Assembly (NCBI GenBank): GCA_002238445.1
Contig: MPML01000002.1
Span: 124,001 to 188,000, forward strand
Origin: Caldilineaceae bacterium bin5
Lineage (GTDB): Bacteria > Chloroflexota > Anaerolineae > Caldilineales > Caldilineaceae
Direction: 5' to 3'
DNA length: 64,000 bases
Part shown: one piece after another, positions 18,727-28,188 of the stretch
Layout: every line of letters starts with the position of its first letter
Numbering within the stretch: the stretch's first letter is position 1
Program-made: the position numbers and the translations under genes
The notes under the pieces: model-generated
What the model was told of the DNA's origin: nothing
The model's input: only the letters and a program-made list of their open reading frames with translations
The model's database searches: none

Positions 18727-19680
18727 TTGACAGCATCAGAGAAGTTCGGCGCGGCTGCAGAAGAGATGACGGGCAGGCGCACAGCAGACGATGTGCCTGG
18801 CACGAATGCCGAACAAGAGTCGGTTCAGGCGGCGGTACCGGCAACATGCAGCAGCGCGTTGCTTGATGCCCGACTCTGGCTAGAGCTTTCCCCTTGGCGT
18901 GTCTCTGCTGCGTGGTCGCTGGCGGCGGCGGTATTGGCCGCTGGAATCGGCGATGTAAGCCGAACAGTCTCTCCGCAAATTCTTGTACTTCTGTTCCTGC
19001 TGGTCGATCCCTTATGGGGGAACATGTGGGGCGGGTTAGCAACGCCTGAGGCTCTGCCCCGTATACATTTTAGTATGCAGCACAGGCGACCGTGGCTGCC
19101 CTATCTGGCCATGGGGTCACCGGCTGCGCGCCTTTTTGGAATGCACGGTCCCGGCGTTCTTTCGGTCTTGGCGCGGGCTTGGGTACCTGGGGTGCTGGTC
19201 GCCTTTGCTGTCGCCTTTGCAATTGGGATGCCGGCTGTGTGGGCCACGGTCGTTGTGCTGGGCCTCGCAGTGATTGGCTGGCTTCAGCGTTATGTTGCAT
19301 TGATGCCCCCTTCCGTGCTGCACAGTCTGGTCGTGGTCGCGGCGCCTTGGGCACTGGGCATGACCGTTTTCGGTCTTGATCTCTGGAGCGTCTACCACTG
19401 GGCATTGGTACTGCTATGGACGGTGCATGTGTGGGGCGCAAACCACAGTCTGGATGTTACGGGCGCGCGCAGCGGACTAGGAGCCTTGGCATTTGCTCAG
19501 GCTGGAATCGCTCTGTTGATGATCATAGGCCAAGCGCCCCTACCTTTGGCAGTGCTTGGCATTCTATGGTTGGCAACGTGGATGGCCATATTTCGCGGCC
19601 AGTCACTTGTTAACCTTCAGGCCACGTGGACGGCGGCGCTGCTGGTTAGTGCCGCGGGGATGGCTCAGACATCTTTTTGA
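18727..19680 (+). CDS. Integral membrane protein of unknown function
   Basis: 317 aa. A polar N-terminus of about 45 residues is followed by around seven or eight hydrophobic helices. No motif of a known transporter or enzyme family is seen. Paired aromatic and Gly-rich helices (YHWALVLLWTVHVWGAN) are present but not diagnostic. The TTG start at 18727 follows GAAGGAG by 12 nt; an ATG at 18766 is the alternative. A polar tail that is Ala/Glu/Thr-rich suggests a cytoplasmic N-terminus. Conserved-hypothetical at best. Confidence 0.6.
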   Translation: MTASEKFGAAAEEMTGRRTADDVPGTNAEQESVQAAVPATCSSALLDARLWLELSPWRVSAAWSLAAAVLAAGIGDVSRTVSPQILVLLFLLVDPLWGNMWGGLATPEALPRIHFSMQHRRPWLPYLAMGSPAARLFGMHGPGVLSVLARAWVPGVLVAFAVAFAIGMPAVWATVVVLGLAVIGWLQRYVALMPPSVLHSLVVVAAPWALGMTVFGLDLWSVYHWALVLLWTVHVWGANHSLDVTGARSGLGALAFAQAGIALLMIIGQAPLPLAVLGILWLATWMAIFRGQSLVNLQATWTAALLVSAAGMAQTSF

Positions 19681-19822
19681 CAGTGAGACGCACTGGCGCG
19701 GGTATGCACAGGAAAGTATGCCAGAATCGGAACTTTGCGAGTGAATCGGTCGTCTGTATTCAAGGATAGCCTTATCTCTACAGAGACAGGGGGTATCCAG
19801 ACCTAAATTTCAGGAGAAGATT

Positions 19823-20758
19823 GTGATAGTTAAGCCCCTCAGCCACTTTACAGGCATAGATATATTGACCAGCGAACAGTTCTGGGGGCTTCTAAAGCTG
19901 GCCAGGCAGTTGAAAGATGAGTGGACGCAGTGCGGAGGCAATAGACCGGTCCTGGCAGGAAAGTCGCTGGCGATGCTATTTGAGAAGCCTTCGCTGCGTA
20001 CGCGTGTCAGTTTTGAAATGGGCATGCGGCATCTTGGCGGTTATGCGTTTTATCTAAGCCCGGCAGAAATTGGCCTGGGAACGCGAGAGAGCCCAGCGGA
20101 TGTAATCCGCGTATTGAGCGGGTACGTGGACGGCGTGATGGCGCGCGTGTTTGATCACCGCTCTATTGAGGAGATGGTGGAGTGGGGCAGTGTTCCCGTT
20201 ATCAACGGCTTGAGCGATTTCAGCCATCCTTGCCAGGCTCTGACGGATGTATTCACCATCTGGGAGCAGCTGGGCACGCTGGAGGACAGAACGCTGGTGT
20301 ACGTGGGCGACGGCGCCAACAATGTTGCGACAAGCCTGCTGATGGCCGCGGGCAAGGTCGGTCTGAACGTGCGCATTGTTGCGCCACGCGGTTACATTCC
20401 CTCTGCGGAGGTGTTGACGGCGGCGGAGGTAGAGGTCGAAATCACGGACGACCTGAATGGCGTAAGGGGAGCGGATGTCCTGTATACGGATGTCTGGGTC
20501 AGTATGGGTGATGAAGATGAACGGGAAGAAAGGATGGAGGACTTGCCACCCTACCAGGTCAACACGGAGTTGGTGCAACGGTCGGAAAATGAAGAGGTGC
20601 TTGTTATGCATTGTCTGCCAGCACACCGGGGTGAAGAGATAACCGATGCAGTGGCAGACGGGAGCAGTAGCCGCCTCTTTCCGCAAGCCCACAACCGGCT
20701 GCATGCGCAGAAGGCAGTGCTTGCTCATTTGCTGGGAGGAGTGGAGTTACCTTCATGA
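19823..20758 (+). CDS. argF: Ornithine carbamoyltransferase
   Basis: 311 aa, normal length. It joins carbamoyl phosphate to ornithine to give citrulline in arginine synthesis. Carbamoyl-phosphate binding [12 protein letters not shown] (residues 54-65), HPCQALTD, the ornithine-loop SMGDE in WVSMGDEDE, and the catalytic-Cys block [12 protein letters not shown] are all present and intact. GTG start at 19823 with CAGGAGAAG upstream. It stands alone with no other arg genes nearby. An ornithine rather than acetyl-ornithine or putrescine specificity is inferred from HCLPAHRG and SMGDE. Confidence 0.93.
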   Translation: MIVKPLSHFTGIDILTSEQFWGLLKLARQLKDEWTQCGGNRPVLAGKSLAMLFEKPSLRTRVSFEMGMRHLGGYAFYLSPAEIGLGTRESPADVIRVLSGYVDGVMARVFDHRSIEEMVEWGSVPVINGLSDFSHPCQALTDVFTIWEQLGTLEDRTLVYVGDGANNVATSLLMAAGKVGLNVRIVAPRGYIPSAEVLTAAEVEVEITDDLNGVRGADVLYTDVWVSMGDEDEREERMEDLPPYQVNTELVQRSENEEVLVMHCLPAHRGEEITDAVADGSSSRLFPQAHNRLHAQKAVLAHLLGGVELPS

Positions 20759-20953
20759 ACTGAAGTCAGGTCCCTGCATTCTGTGATGGCGCAGGGGGAA
20801 GAACACTAGCGACTTCAGTTTTCGGTGTCCTTGCCAGATAGTACGCAGCGTCCCTACTCTAAAAGGGATTCAGAAACTGTGTCAGATCTTGCTGGATCAT
20901 ACGGATGGCAGAAACGATTCTAATATGGATTTGTCCGGGGTAAAGAGGGTGAC

Positions 20954-21772
20954 ATGACTGACTTTGTGGCAATTCTCAGTCGCCTTACCGACTGGCAAAA
21001 TATCGTAGATCTCTTCCTGCTGATGCTGATCTTCTACGCGCTGCTGCACTTGTTGCGGGGGACACAGGCAGCGCAGCTTGTATTGGGGATCCTGATCATC
21101 GGCATTTTGGTGTTTGTTCTCGTCCGAACGGTAGAGTTGACGGCGTTCAGCTGGCTGTTACGGAATAGTTCTCTCGTGATTTTTGTGTCGATCCCCGTGA
21201 TCTTCCAGCCTGAGATCCGTCGTGTTCTTGAACAGGTGGGACGGAGGACGCCATTCTTTTTGCGCCGAACGAATGGCGGGACCGAACCCCTGATCAACGA
21301 GATTGTCCGTTCTTGCGAGCAGCTGTCGGCGCGGCGCCACGGGACTTTGTTGGTGCTGGAGGGGAGCGGCGGGTTGATGGAGTATATCGACCGCGGGGTC
21401 GGGATTGACGGAGAGCTCACTGATGAGCTGCTGCTGACAATCTTCTTTCCAGGCACGCCTCTCCACGACGGGGCGGTAATTGTCCAGAACGGCAAGGTAT
21501 CGGCAGCATCCTGCATTTTGCCCCTGACGAATCGCAATCTCACGGACAGACAGTTGGGCACGCGCCACAGGGCTGCTATCGGAATCACCGAATTGACGGA
21601 CGCGATGAGTGTTGTTGTTTCTGAAGAAACGGGGGCGATCTCGATTGCGAGAGGCGGACGCATGGCCCGTCGTCTGGATGCAAATGAATTGCGGCGCAAG
21701 CTGACAGAGTTTTATGATCCACGGCCTATAATGGGCAATGCAGAAACCGGGGAATTTCTTGCTGAGGTTTAA
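20954..21772 (+). CDS. cdaA: Diadenylate cyclase
   Basis: 272 aa membrane enzyme that makes cyclic di-AMP from two ATP. Three N-terminal helices (about 17-80) are followed by the DAC domain with DGA (residues 172-174, HDGAVI) and RHR (204-206, GTRHRAA), both intact. ATG at 20954 is preceded by GAGGGTGAC. It overlaps the start of the YbbR gene by 35 bp, the conserved cdaA-cdaR pairing, so CdaR likely controls its activity. Confidence 0.93.
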   Translation: MTDFVAILSRLTDWQNIVDLFLLMLIFYALLHLLRGTQAAQLVLGILIIGILVFVLVRTVELTAFSWLLRNSSLVIFVSIPVIFQPEIRRVLEQVGRRTPFFLRRTNGGTEPLINEIVRSCEQLSARRHGTLLVLEGSGGLMEYIDRGVGIDGELTDELLLTIFFPGTPLHDGAVIVQNGKVSAASCILPLTNRNLTDRQLGTRHRAAIGITELTDAMSVVVSEETGAISIARGGRMARRLDANELRRKLTEFYDPRPIMGNAETGEFLAEV

Positions 21773-23192
21773 TGATATTCGGCGATATAGTCGCTCCATG
21801 AAACCGACGACGACGCTGCTTTTGTCGGTGCTTTTGGCGTTTGTGGTCTGGTTTATCGCCATCGATCAGGAAAACCCGATGATTCGGCGAGAGTATGAAG
21901 AGCCGATACTGATCGAGGTACGAAATATGGGCGCGGGACTGCAGAGCTTGCAAGACCTGTCCAATCGTACGGCGGTGCTAACGCTGCGGGCCCCCCAACG
22001 CTCGTTGGAATCCCAGCAAGCGGACGATTTCAGCGCGGTGATAGATTTGGCACGTTTACCTGCGGGAAGCCACGAGGTAGAGGTAGAGGTCATTGCTCTG
22101 AATCCCGACGTGGAAGTGATCGCGCATGAACCCCGGCAACTGCGGGTGCAGTTGGAGCCGGTAATTTCCAGGTTTGTTCCGGTAGAGGTAGAGGTGATGG
22201 ACAGCCCGGCGTTCGGGTATGACTGGCAAGAGCCGCTGTCGGAGCCGGCAGAGGTCGAGATTTCCGGCCCGCGGACACTTGTAACGCAAGTGCGGTCGGT
22301 AGTTGCCACAGTCTTCTTGCGCAATGCCAAGAGTCAGGTTGAACAGGTTCGGCCACTCAGCGCCCGCAACGCCCAGAACCTGGAGTTGGAAAGGGTAGAG
22401 GTTGAACCAAATTCGGCGCGGATTGTTGTGCCGGTAGTGCAGCCGCCCGGACGCAAGGAAGTGGTTGTGCGCGCTGATGTACAGGGCGCGCCATCGGCGA
22501 ACTATCGCTTGACCGGTGTCAAAGTGGAGCCGCCTACGGTGGTTTTGCTTGGGAGTCCGAGCGCGCTGCGGGATGTTCCAGGATACGTGGAGACGAGGCC
22601 GCTCATGATCGAGGGCGCTACTGGAGAAGTACGGGAACGGCTGACGCTTATCTTGCCAGAGAACGTTTCCACTCTTGAGGACAGTGTGTCTGTTACGGTT
22701 GGTGTGGCGCCGCTGGAAAGCAGTCTGACAGTGACACGCCATCCGGTTGTACAGGGAGCGGGCGATGACATGCGTATCACTGTTTCGTTAGAAGAGGTCG
22801 AGGTCATCGTTAGCGGCCCTCTGCCGCGATTGGAACTGCTAGGGCCGGAAGAGGTGCGTGTGCTTCTCGATCTGACGGGCCTGTTGCCGGGCAGCCATTT
22901 GGTTCAACCTACGGTTGTGGTTCCGGAAGGAATCGTTGAAGAGGGCGTAATACCGGAAGCGATCGAGGTGTTGATTGAATCATTGGTCACGCCGACGCCC
23001 ACGGAGACACCTGTGCCAGACGAAACCCCGGCGACTCCGGTTCCTGAGACGGCGGAACCACCCACCCCGGCGGATGCGGAGTCAACTGCGACGGCACCAG
23101 CGCCGGAAGCAGGAACGGTGGAGCCTTCGCCCGTGCCGGCGCCAGAAAAGACCGAACCGCCGCCCACTGCAACACCCACGTCGTCCAGTTGA
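21738..23192 (+). CDS. cdaR: YbbR-domain protein, CdaA regulator
   Basis: 484 aa if the ATG at 21738 is used; the alternative ATG 21798 directly precedes the membrane helix (TTLLLSVLLAFVVWFIAI). After the single helix the extracytoplasmic part carries several YbbR repeats, seen as recurring VEVEV.. and V.G....L..V strands to about residue 410. The last 65 residues are Pro/Thr/Glu-rich (TPTPTETPVPDETPATPVPE), probably a flexible cell-wall-facing tail. In Firmicutes CdaR tunes CdaA; that role is inferred here from the gene order. Its TGA is 1 nt before the der ATG. Confidence 0.86.
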   Translation: MQKPGNFLLRFNDIRRYSRSMKPTTTLLLSVLLAFVVWFIAIDQENPMIRREYEEPILIEVRNMGAGLQSLQDLSNRTAVLTLRAPQRSLESQQADDFSAVIDLARLPAGSHEVEVEVIALNPDVEVIAHEPRQLRVQLEPVISRFVPVEVEVMDSPAFGYDWQEPLSEPAEVEISGPRTLVTQVRSVVATVFLRNAKSQVEQVRPLSARNAQNLELERVEVEPNSARIVVPVVQPPGRKEVVVRADVQGAPSANYRLTGVKVEPPTVVLLGSPSALRDVPGYVETRPLMIEGATGEVRERLTLILPENVSTLEDSVSVTVGVAPLESSLTVTRHPVVQGAGDDMRITVSLEEVEVIVSGPLPRLELLGPEEVRVLLDLTGLLPGSHLVQPTVVVPEGIVEEGVIPEAIEVLIESLVTPTPTETPVPDETPATPVPETAEPPTPADAESTATAPAPEAGTVEPSPVPAPEKTEPPPTATPTSSS

Positions 23193-23193
23193 A

Positions 23194-24567
23194 ATGAAAC
23201 AGAGAAAGGCAGTAGTCGCGCTAGTGGGTCGCCCTAATGTGGGCAAATCAACCTTGTTCAACCGACTGATTGGCGCGAGAACAGCGATAGTTGAAGATTT
23301 GCCTGGGACGACCCGCGACCGAATCTATGGGGAGGCGGAATGGAGCGGAGTCTCCTTCGTCGTGATCGATACAGGCGGCCTTGAAGCGCAGAAGACCGCC
23401 GAGTATCGGGCGGAGCGGCCGGGGGTGGCACCGCTGGCGCGAGACTCCGCCCGCTTCGTGACCGAGATCACGAACCAGGCGCAGATCGCGGTAGAAGAAG
23501 CAGATGTGATCGTACTGGTTGTGGATGGAAAAGATGGTCTGACAGCCGCCGACGAAGACCTGGCCGAATTCCTACAGCAGACGACCAAACCCATCCTACT
23601 TGCCGTAAACAAGGCGGAAAGCGAGCAACGACGACAGAACGCGGCGGAGTTCTGGGCGCTTGGTGCTGGCGAACCGGTGCCGATCAGTGCATTCCATGGA
23701 ATCGGGGTTGGGGATTTGCTCGACCTGATTGCGACCGAGCTGTCCGACAGTCCGGTTAGGGATGAGACGGAAGAGGATGATGTTGCAATCGCCCTGGTGG
23801 GCAGACCGAATGTGGGAAAGAGCAGTCTGCTGAATACACTGCTTGGACAAGAAAGGGCGATCGTCAGCGAAATCGCTGGTACCACGCGCGACCCAATTGA
23901 CACCGAGATGGTCTACCATGGCCAGAATATCACCTTGATTGACACGGCGGGAGTCCGACGACGGGGACGGGTGGAGCCGGGGATCGAGAAATACAGTGTA
24001 CTTCGAAGCATGCGAAGTATCGATCGCGCTGACGTGGCCTTGCTTCTCATAGACGGCGTGGAGGGCGTAACCGCGCAGGATGCCCATATCGCCGGCCATG
24101 TGTTGGAGGCGCACAAAAGCGTGGTTGTTCTGGTGAATAAATGGGACATCGTCGAAAAGAACACGCAGACGATGGTAGAGTATACGAGAAGGGTACGAGA
24201 AGAATTGAAGTTTCTTGACTACGTGCCTGTGCTCTTTATCAGCGCTTTAACGAGGCAGCGTGTGCAAAAAGTGCTGCCGACAGCGCTGGCCGTGGCGGCG
24301 GAACGAAGGCATCGCATTCCCACGTCGGAACTGAATGGCGTTATCCAGGATGCCTATCACCGTTCACCTCCGGCAACCAAACAGACGCGGCCATTCCGAA
24401 TCTACTACGCAACGCAGGCCAGCGTCGAGCCGCCTACCTTCATACTGTTTGTAAACGACCCTGAACTGGCCCATTTCAGTTATTTGCGATACCTGGATAA
24501 CCAGTTGCGGCGACATCACCCATTTGTCGGAACGCCGATCCGAATTCGCCTGCGTCCCCGCTCGTAA
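23194..24567 (+). CDS. der: Ribosome biogenesis GTPase Der (EngA)
   Basis: 457 aa with two tandem GTPase domains, each beginning GRPNVGKS (about residues 12 and 202), with DTGG / DTAG switch II motifs and NK-x-E / NKWD base-recognition motifs (second domain: VNKWDIVEKN), then the C-terminal KH-like domain ending RIRLRPRS. It is needed for 50S assembly. The ATG at 23194 starts 1 nt after the cdaR stop; the longer upstream frame is an artefact read through the low-complexity cdaR tail. Co-transcribed with cdaA-cdaR. No obvious Shine-Dalgarno, so translational coupling is likely. Confidence 0.94.
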   Translation: MKQRKAVVALVGRPNVGKSTLFNRLIGARTAIVEDLPGTTRDRIYGEAEWSGVSFVVIDTGGLEAQKTAEYRAERPGVAPLARDSARFVTEITNQAQIAVEEADVIVLVVDGKDGLTAADEDLAEFLQQTTKPILLAVNKAESEQRRQNAAEFWALGAGEPVPISAFHGIGVGDLLDLIATELSDSPVRDETEEDDVAIALVGRPNVGKSSLLNTLLGQERAIVSEIAGTTRDPIDTEMVYHGQNITLIDTAGVRRRGRVEPGIEKYSVLRSMRSIDRADVALLLIDGVEGVTAQDAHIAGHVLEAHKSVVVLVNKWDIVEKNTQTMVEYTRRVREELKFLDYVPVLFISALTRQRVQKVLPTALAVAAERRHRIPTSELNGVIQDAYHRSPPATKQTRPFRIYYATQASVEPPTFILFVNDPELAHFSYLRYLDNQLRRHHPFVGTPIRIRLRPRS

Positions 24568-24768
24568 CGGTTATTCTGCGACAGCCAAGTGGGTTGTGCA
24601 GGTTGTGCCGGATGGCGATGAGCAGGGAACTATTTTGAAGCCAGGTTAATCGCGTAGGCAGCACGGCGGGAAGCGCCGGCCTTTCGACCGTATGCCCGAC
24701 ACTTGGTAAACAACCAATCGACGAGGTGAAGCAACTTTTGCCTCAACCATTGACTCCAAAAGCTACCC

Positions 24769-25731
24769 ATGTTTCCAACTAACTGGCAGCGCTTAACGAA
24801 TACGACAAAGACCTTTCGCACTGAAATCACGCTGCTCGTGGCTCTGGCGGCATCTGCGGGATTCTTCGGTTATCTGGGCTATGGACTGCTCGAACTGCCG
24901 GTAGGCCCCGTCTCCTTTTCGGCCGATCAGGCGATGATTTACGTGGAGAAACAGATGTCGTACGGGCCCCGAATTACCGGCACTTCAGCCAGCCACGAGA
25001 TGGGCGATTGGATGGTTCAGGAGTTGAATGACAAAGGATGGAATGTGCTGATCCAGCCGTTCCGGCCGCTGGAGGATGTGGAAGGGCGCAATATCATCGC
25101 GTACAAGGGTTCGGGCCCGGTGATAATTCTGGGCGCGCATTACGATACTCGAATCTTTTCCGACCACGACCCGGATCCCGCGAATCGCGAGAAGCCGGTA
25201 CCCGGCGCGAATGACGGTGCGTCCGGTGTAGCCGTGCTGTTGGAGATGGCGCGCACACTGGATGTGGCAAGCACCGACCACACGATCTGCCTGGCATTTT
25301 TCGATGCTGAAGATAACGGGTACATCCCCGGCTGGGACTGGATTCTGGGCAGCCGCTATTTCGTCGAAAATCTGGACGAGCTGGGGCAGTGTCAGTCACC
25401 GCGGTACACGGTGATCGTAGACATGATCGGGGACGCCGATCAAGAGCTTCTATGGGAGCCCAATTCCGATCGACGACTGACTGAGGCAATCTGGTCAGTT
25501 GCGGCACAGTTGGGGTATGGCGAGTGGTTCAGCCTCGAACCGGGCACCCCTTTGCTGGACGATCACACGCCATTCATCGAGGCCGGATACACGGCCATTG
25601 ACATCATCGACTTCACTTATCCTTACTGGCATACGATTGAGGACACGACTGATAAACTGGGTGTGGAGAGCTTTGAGCGCGTAGGCGCCACACTTGAGGT
25701 ATGGCTGGAAAATGGCGCGCCCGGGCCGTAG
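24769..25731 (+). CDS. M28-family peptidase / glutaminyl-cyclase-like enzyme
   Basis: 320 aa with an N-terminal signal anchor (residues about 20-42), so it acts outside the membrane. Zinc-site residues: GAHYDTR with His124, GANDGASG with Asp149, FFDAEDNG with the Glu181/Asp182 pair, VDMIGD, and the final His in YWHTIED. The block ...GWDWILGSRYFVEN and LDDHTPFIEAG resemble bacterial and animal glutaminyl-peptide cyclotransferases more than aminopeptidases, so pyroglutamate formation is possible. Family membership is firm; which activity is not. Confidence 0.82.
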   Translation: MFPTNWQRLTNTTKTFRTEITLLVALAASAGFFGYLGYGLLELPVGPVSFSADQAMIYVEKQMSYGPRITGTSASHEMGDWMVQELNDKGWNVLIQPFRPLEDVEGRNIIAYKGSGPVIILGAHYDTRIFSDHDPDPANREKPVPGANDGASGVAVLLEMARTLDVASTDHTICLAFFDAEDNGYIPGWDWILGSRYFVENLDELGQCQSPRYTVIVDMIGDADQELLWEPNSDRRLTEAIWSVAAQLGYGEWFSLEPGTPLLDDHTPFIEAGYTAIDIIDFTYPYWHTIEDTTDKLGVESFERVGATLEVWLENGAPGP

Positions 25732-25868
25732 TGGGCAATATACCCAGATTCGGTATGGGTTGAAGACAAGACGCCCTTCATGGCATTTTTTTGTGATGGT
25801 GTGAGGATCTTCTATACTTTCGGATAGGTGTAACCGCGCGCAATCACTGACAAGGCAACGATAACAGT

Positions 25869-26828
25869 ATGGGTCCAACCATTTTTGAACTCGAAATCTT
25901 CGGCAGAGTATTTGCTCCGGGTTGGTATGGAGTATTCATTGTTGGTGGGGCGGTGATTGCGGCGTGGCTATCAGGGCGGCTATCCCAGCGCGCCGGCGAA
26001 AATCCCGATCATATCTGGAACCTTCTGGCTTGGACGCTGCTCTTGGGTATAATCGGCGCCCGTTTGTATCACGTTTTCAGCACGCCGGCCGAAGGACCAG
26101 GTTGGGCCTTTTACCGCGAGAATCCATTTGAAATAATCAGATTGTGGGGCGGGGGAAAGGGAGGATTCGGATTCACAGGTTTGGGCATCTACGGTGGGCT
26201 GATTGGCGGCATTATTGCTATTGTCCTTTATACCAAGCGGAACGGGCTAAGCTTTTTGAGCTATTTGGACTACATTGGGCCCAATGTGCTGGTTGCCCAG
26301 GCGGTTGGACGAATGGGAAATTTTGCCAATCAGGAACTGTATGGGCAAGCCACGGATCTGCCGTGGGCGTTCCACATCAACCCCATACATCCTTGCCAGC
26401 GACCAACTGGAGCGCCGGCCTGCGGCGTCGCCGAAATCCCGCAAGCCACGGTAGACTGGTATGCCAGCAACGGCTTTCACCCAACGTTTTTCTATGAAGC
26501 CGGTTGGAACATCTTATTGTTTGGGCTGCTATATCTTATCTATTGGCAGTTCGGGCATAAGCTGCGGCGAGGCGATGGGGCGCTCCTGTATTTCATCGCA
26601 TACCCGTTAGGCCGCTTCTGGGTCGAATACTTCCGGCCTGATGCGTGGGTGATGGGGGAACTGGCTACTGCCCAGTGGATCGCGATCATAAGCGTTGCAG
26701 TAAGCATAGCGCTCCTCGCTGTGCGCCACTACGGCTGGTCGGCCCAAGACAATCAGGACGAGTCTTTGATTGCGCTGAGCAGGCATAACGCCACGCCAGG
26801 TGTTCGCCAACCGGCGCAGGCCACTTGA
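25869..26828 (+). CDS. lgt: Prolipoprotein diacylglyceryl transferase
   Basis: 319 aa membrane enzyme that attaches diacylglycerol to the lipobox Cys of prolipoproteins. About seven helices; the Lgt signature GRMGNFANQELYG and the catalytic GGLGIYGG-like segment FTGLGIYGGLIGG, plus the closing PLGRFWVEYFRPD, are present. It has a somewhat longer loop (PIHPCQRPTGAPAC) than E. coli Lgt. It serves the many lipoproteins in this window. TTCTATACT upstream at about 25811 may be its -10 region. Confidence 0.94.
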   Translation: MGPTIFELEIFGRVFAPGWYGVFIVGGAVIAAWLSGRLSQRAGENPDHIWNLLAWTLLLGIIGARLYHVFSTPAEGPGWAFYRENPFEIIRLWGGGKGGFGFTGLGIYGGLIGGIIAIVLYTKRNGLSFLSYLDYIGPNVLVAQAVGRMGNFANQELYGQATDLPWAFHINPIHPCQRPTGAPACGVAEIPQATVDWYASNGFHPTFFYEAGWNILLFGLLYLIYWQFGHKLRRGDGALLYFIAYPLGRFWVEYFRPDAWVMGELATAQWIAIISVAVSIALLAVRHYGWSAQDNQDESLIALSRHNATPGVRQPAQAT

Positions 26829-26959
26829 ACTGCCTTTGCCTTTGAAAGCAAAGCAAGAAGAGATCGCACAGTGCGTCCGAGCGGGCGGGACCAAATGCCC
26901 GGAACTCTGGCGCAGAATGTCGTGCCACCAGTTGCGAGTTTGCGCGTAAACCACCTCAG

Positions 26960-27247
26960 TCAGGCGACCATTTCGATATAGTAGTCGACAACTTCGGCGT
27001 CAAGGCGCCAGTTTTCGACGCGTACCGCGATTTTCTCCAGTTGCCGGTAGGCTAGCGCTCCATTCTGGCTGACACAGACCACCTCCACGACGGCCCGGCT
27101 CAAGGTATCCTGACCATCGGCTTCACAGACCGACACATTGTAGTCGCGGCGCAACCGGGCGATAAGGGGTTTAACGATGCCTCGTTTTTCCTTTAAAGAA
27201 CTCGTCAGAGGCAGGTAGAGTTCGAGGGTCAGATGCCCGATTGCCAT
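26960..27247 (-). CDS. DUF503 (YlxP-like) protein
   Basis: 95 aa. Starts with [20 protein letters not shown] and continues [20 protein letters not shown], the recognised DUF503/YlxP pattern: a small ferredoxin-like alpha/beta protein often near rbfA/truB genes or with lipoate genes in other phyla. Biochemical function unknown. It starts 6 nt after the lipM stop and is the last gene of the ygfZ-lipM-DUF503 minus-strand operon. Confidence 0.88.
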   Translation of the reverse strand: MAIGHLTLELYLPLTSSLKEKRGIVKPLIARLRRDYNVSVCEADGQDTLSRAVVEVVCVSQNGALAYRQLEKIAVRVENWRLDAEVVDYYIEMVA

Positions 27248-27253
27248 ATCACA

Positions 27254-28087
27254 CTACCGCTGACGGGTCCAGTCCGGATCTGCGTAGCGGATGCGGATGA
27301 GTTCGGCGCTACGCCGCAGTTCGCCGGCCGAGAGAGTGCCCGGTTTGAGGTCCTGGTCCAGGGCTGACGCGAACCCTCCCGCCATTGCCGCAGCCACATG
27401 GGAAAACGCAAGCCGCTCCGAGTCGGGCGGCAGATCCATCGCTTCCGCCAGTGTGGCCGCTTGCTGGCGCAACTGTTGGCGCAGGCGGTCTTTGGCGGAG
27501 TACGAGAGAGCAAGGACATCCACGAGGCGGGTGACGTCGCCGCAGAGGGGCAAGCTACCGTGCTGAAGCACATAACCTTTGCGTCTGCTCTGGGCGCTGC
27601 CCATCAGTTTACGGCCCCCTGCAGTGATTTCATAAGCGCTGGGCGTCTCGAAGCAGGCGGCCGACAGTTCGCGTCCAGCACGCGTGCGACCGCCGGCCTT
27701 TTCGGCTGTGAGGCCCAGCGTTGATAGACCGGAAAGCAGCGCGTTGCTGAATCGCAGGTAGGCGTCCATTACGCCCCCTGCCATGTGGGGATCTTCGGCT
27801 GGCCCGGCGACTGAATAGGTCAGTTCGTCGACATGCAGAATTGCCCGCCCACCGGTAGAGCGCCGCACCAGGTCGTAGCCGCGGTCGGCGACCTGAGTTT
27901 CATCGACATCGGCCAGCTTCTGATGGCGGCCCAGGCTGACGGTGGGAGGACTCCAGCGATAGAATCGCAGTGTGGGTAGAACGGTGCCGGCGGCCGCGGC
28001 CTCTGCGATGGCCTCATCGACAGCCATGTTGGCCGCGCCGGAGCGGGGAGAATCGTCGATGAGAAGTCGCCATGTTGAGATTGACAT
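27254..28087 (-). CDS. lipM: Octanoyl-[carrier] transferase, LipM-like
   Basis: 277 aa biotin/lipoate protein ligase-fold enzyme. RRSTGGRAI (about 75-83), the catalytic Cys145 in [10 protein letters not shown], and Lys160 in GRKLMGSAQ are the LipM/LipL hallmarks; LplA lacks this Cys. LipM moves octanoate from acyl carrier protein to GcvH in the lipoate scavenging/assembly route. No GcvH gene is in the window. It follows ygfZ by 101 nt, so it is probably in the same operon, tying lipoate to folate/Fe-S repair. No strong Shine-Dalgarno is seen. Confidence 0.85.
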   Translation of the reverse strand: MSISTWRLLIDDSPRSGAANMAVDEAIAEAAAAGTVLPTLRFYRWSPPTVSLGRHQKLADVDETQVADRGYDLVRRSTGGRAILHVDELTYSVAGPAEDPHMAGGVMDAYLRFSNALLSGLSTLGLTAEKAGGRTRAGRELSAACFETPSAYEITAGGRKLMGSAQSRRKGYVLQHGSLPLCGDVTRLVDVLALSYSAKDRLRQQLRQQAATLAEAMDLPPDSERLAFSHVAAAMAGGFASALDQDLKPGTLSAGELRRSAELIRIRYADPDWTRQR

Positions 28088-28188
28088 TGCGAAACGCCGG
28101 TTGCTAACGGCCGGTGACGAGGAGACTGGAATACACTTGGATTCTGAAGGCTCTGGACAGGAGGCGACTGAACATCGGCCGCGGCAGG

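Noticed and set aside
22975-23193. Upstream extension of der
   Set aside because: Arg/Pro-rich translation of the cdaR low-complexity tail in another frame; der proteins start at MKQRK-like positions.
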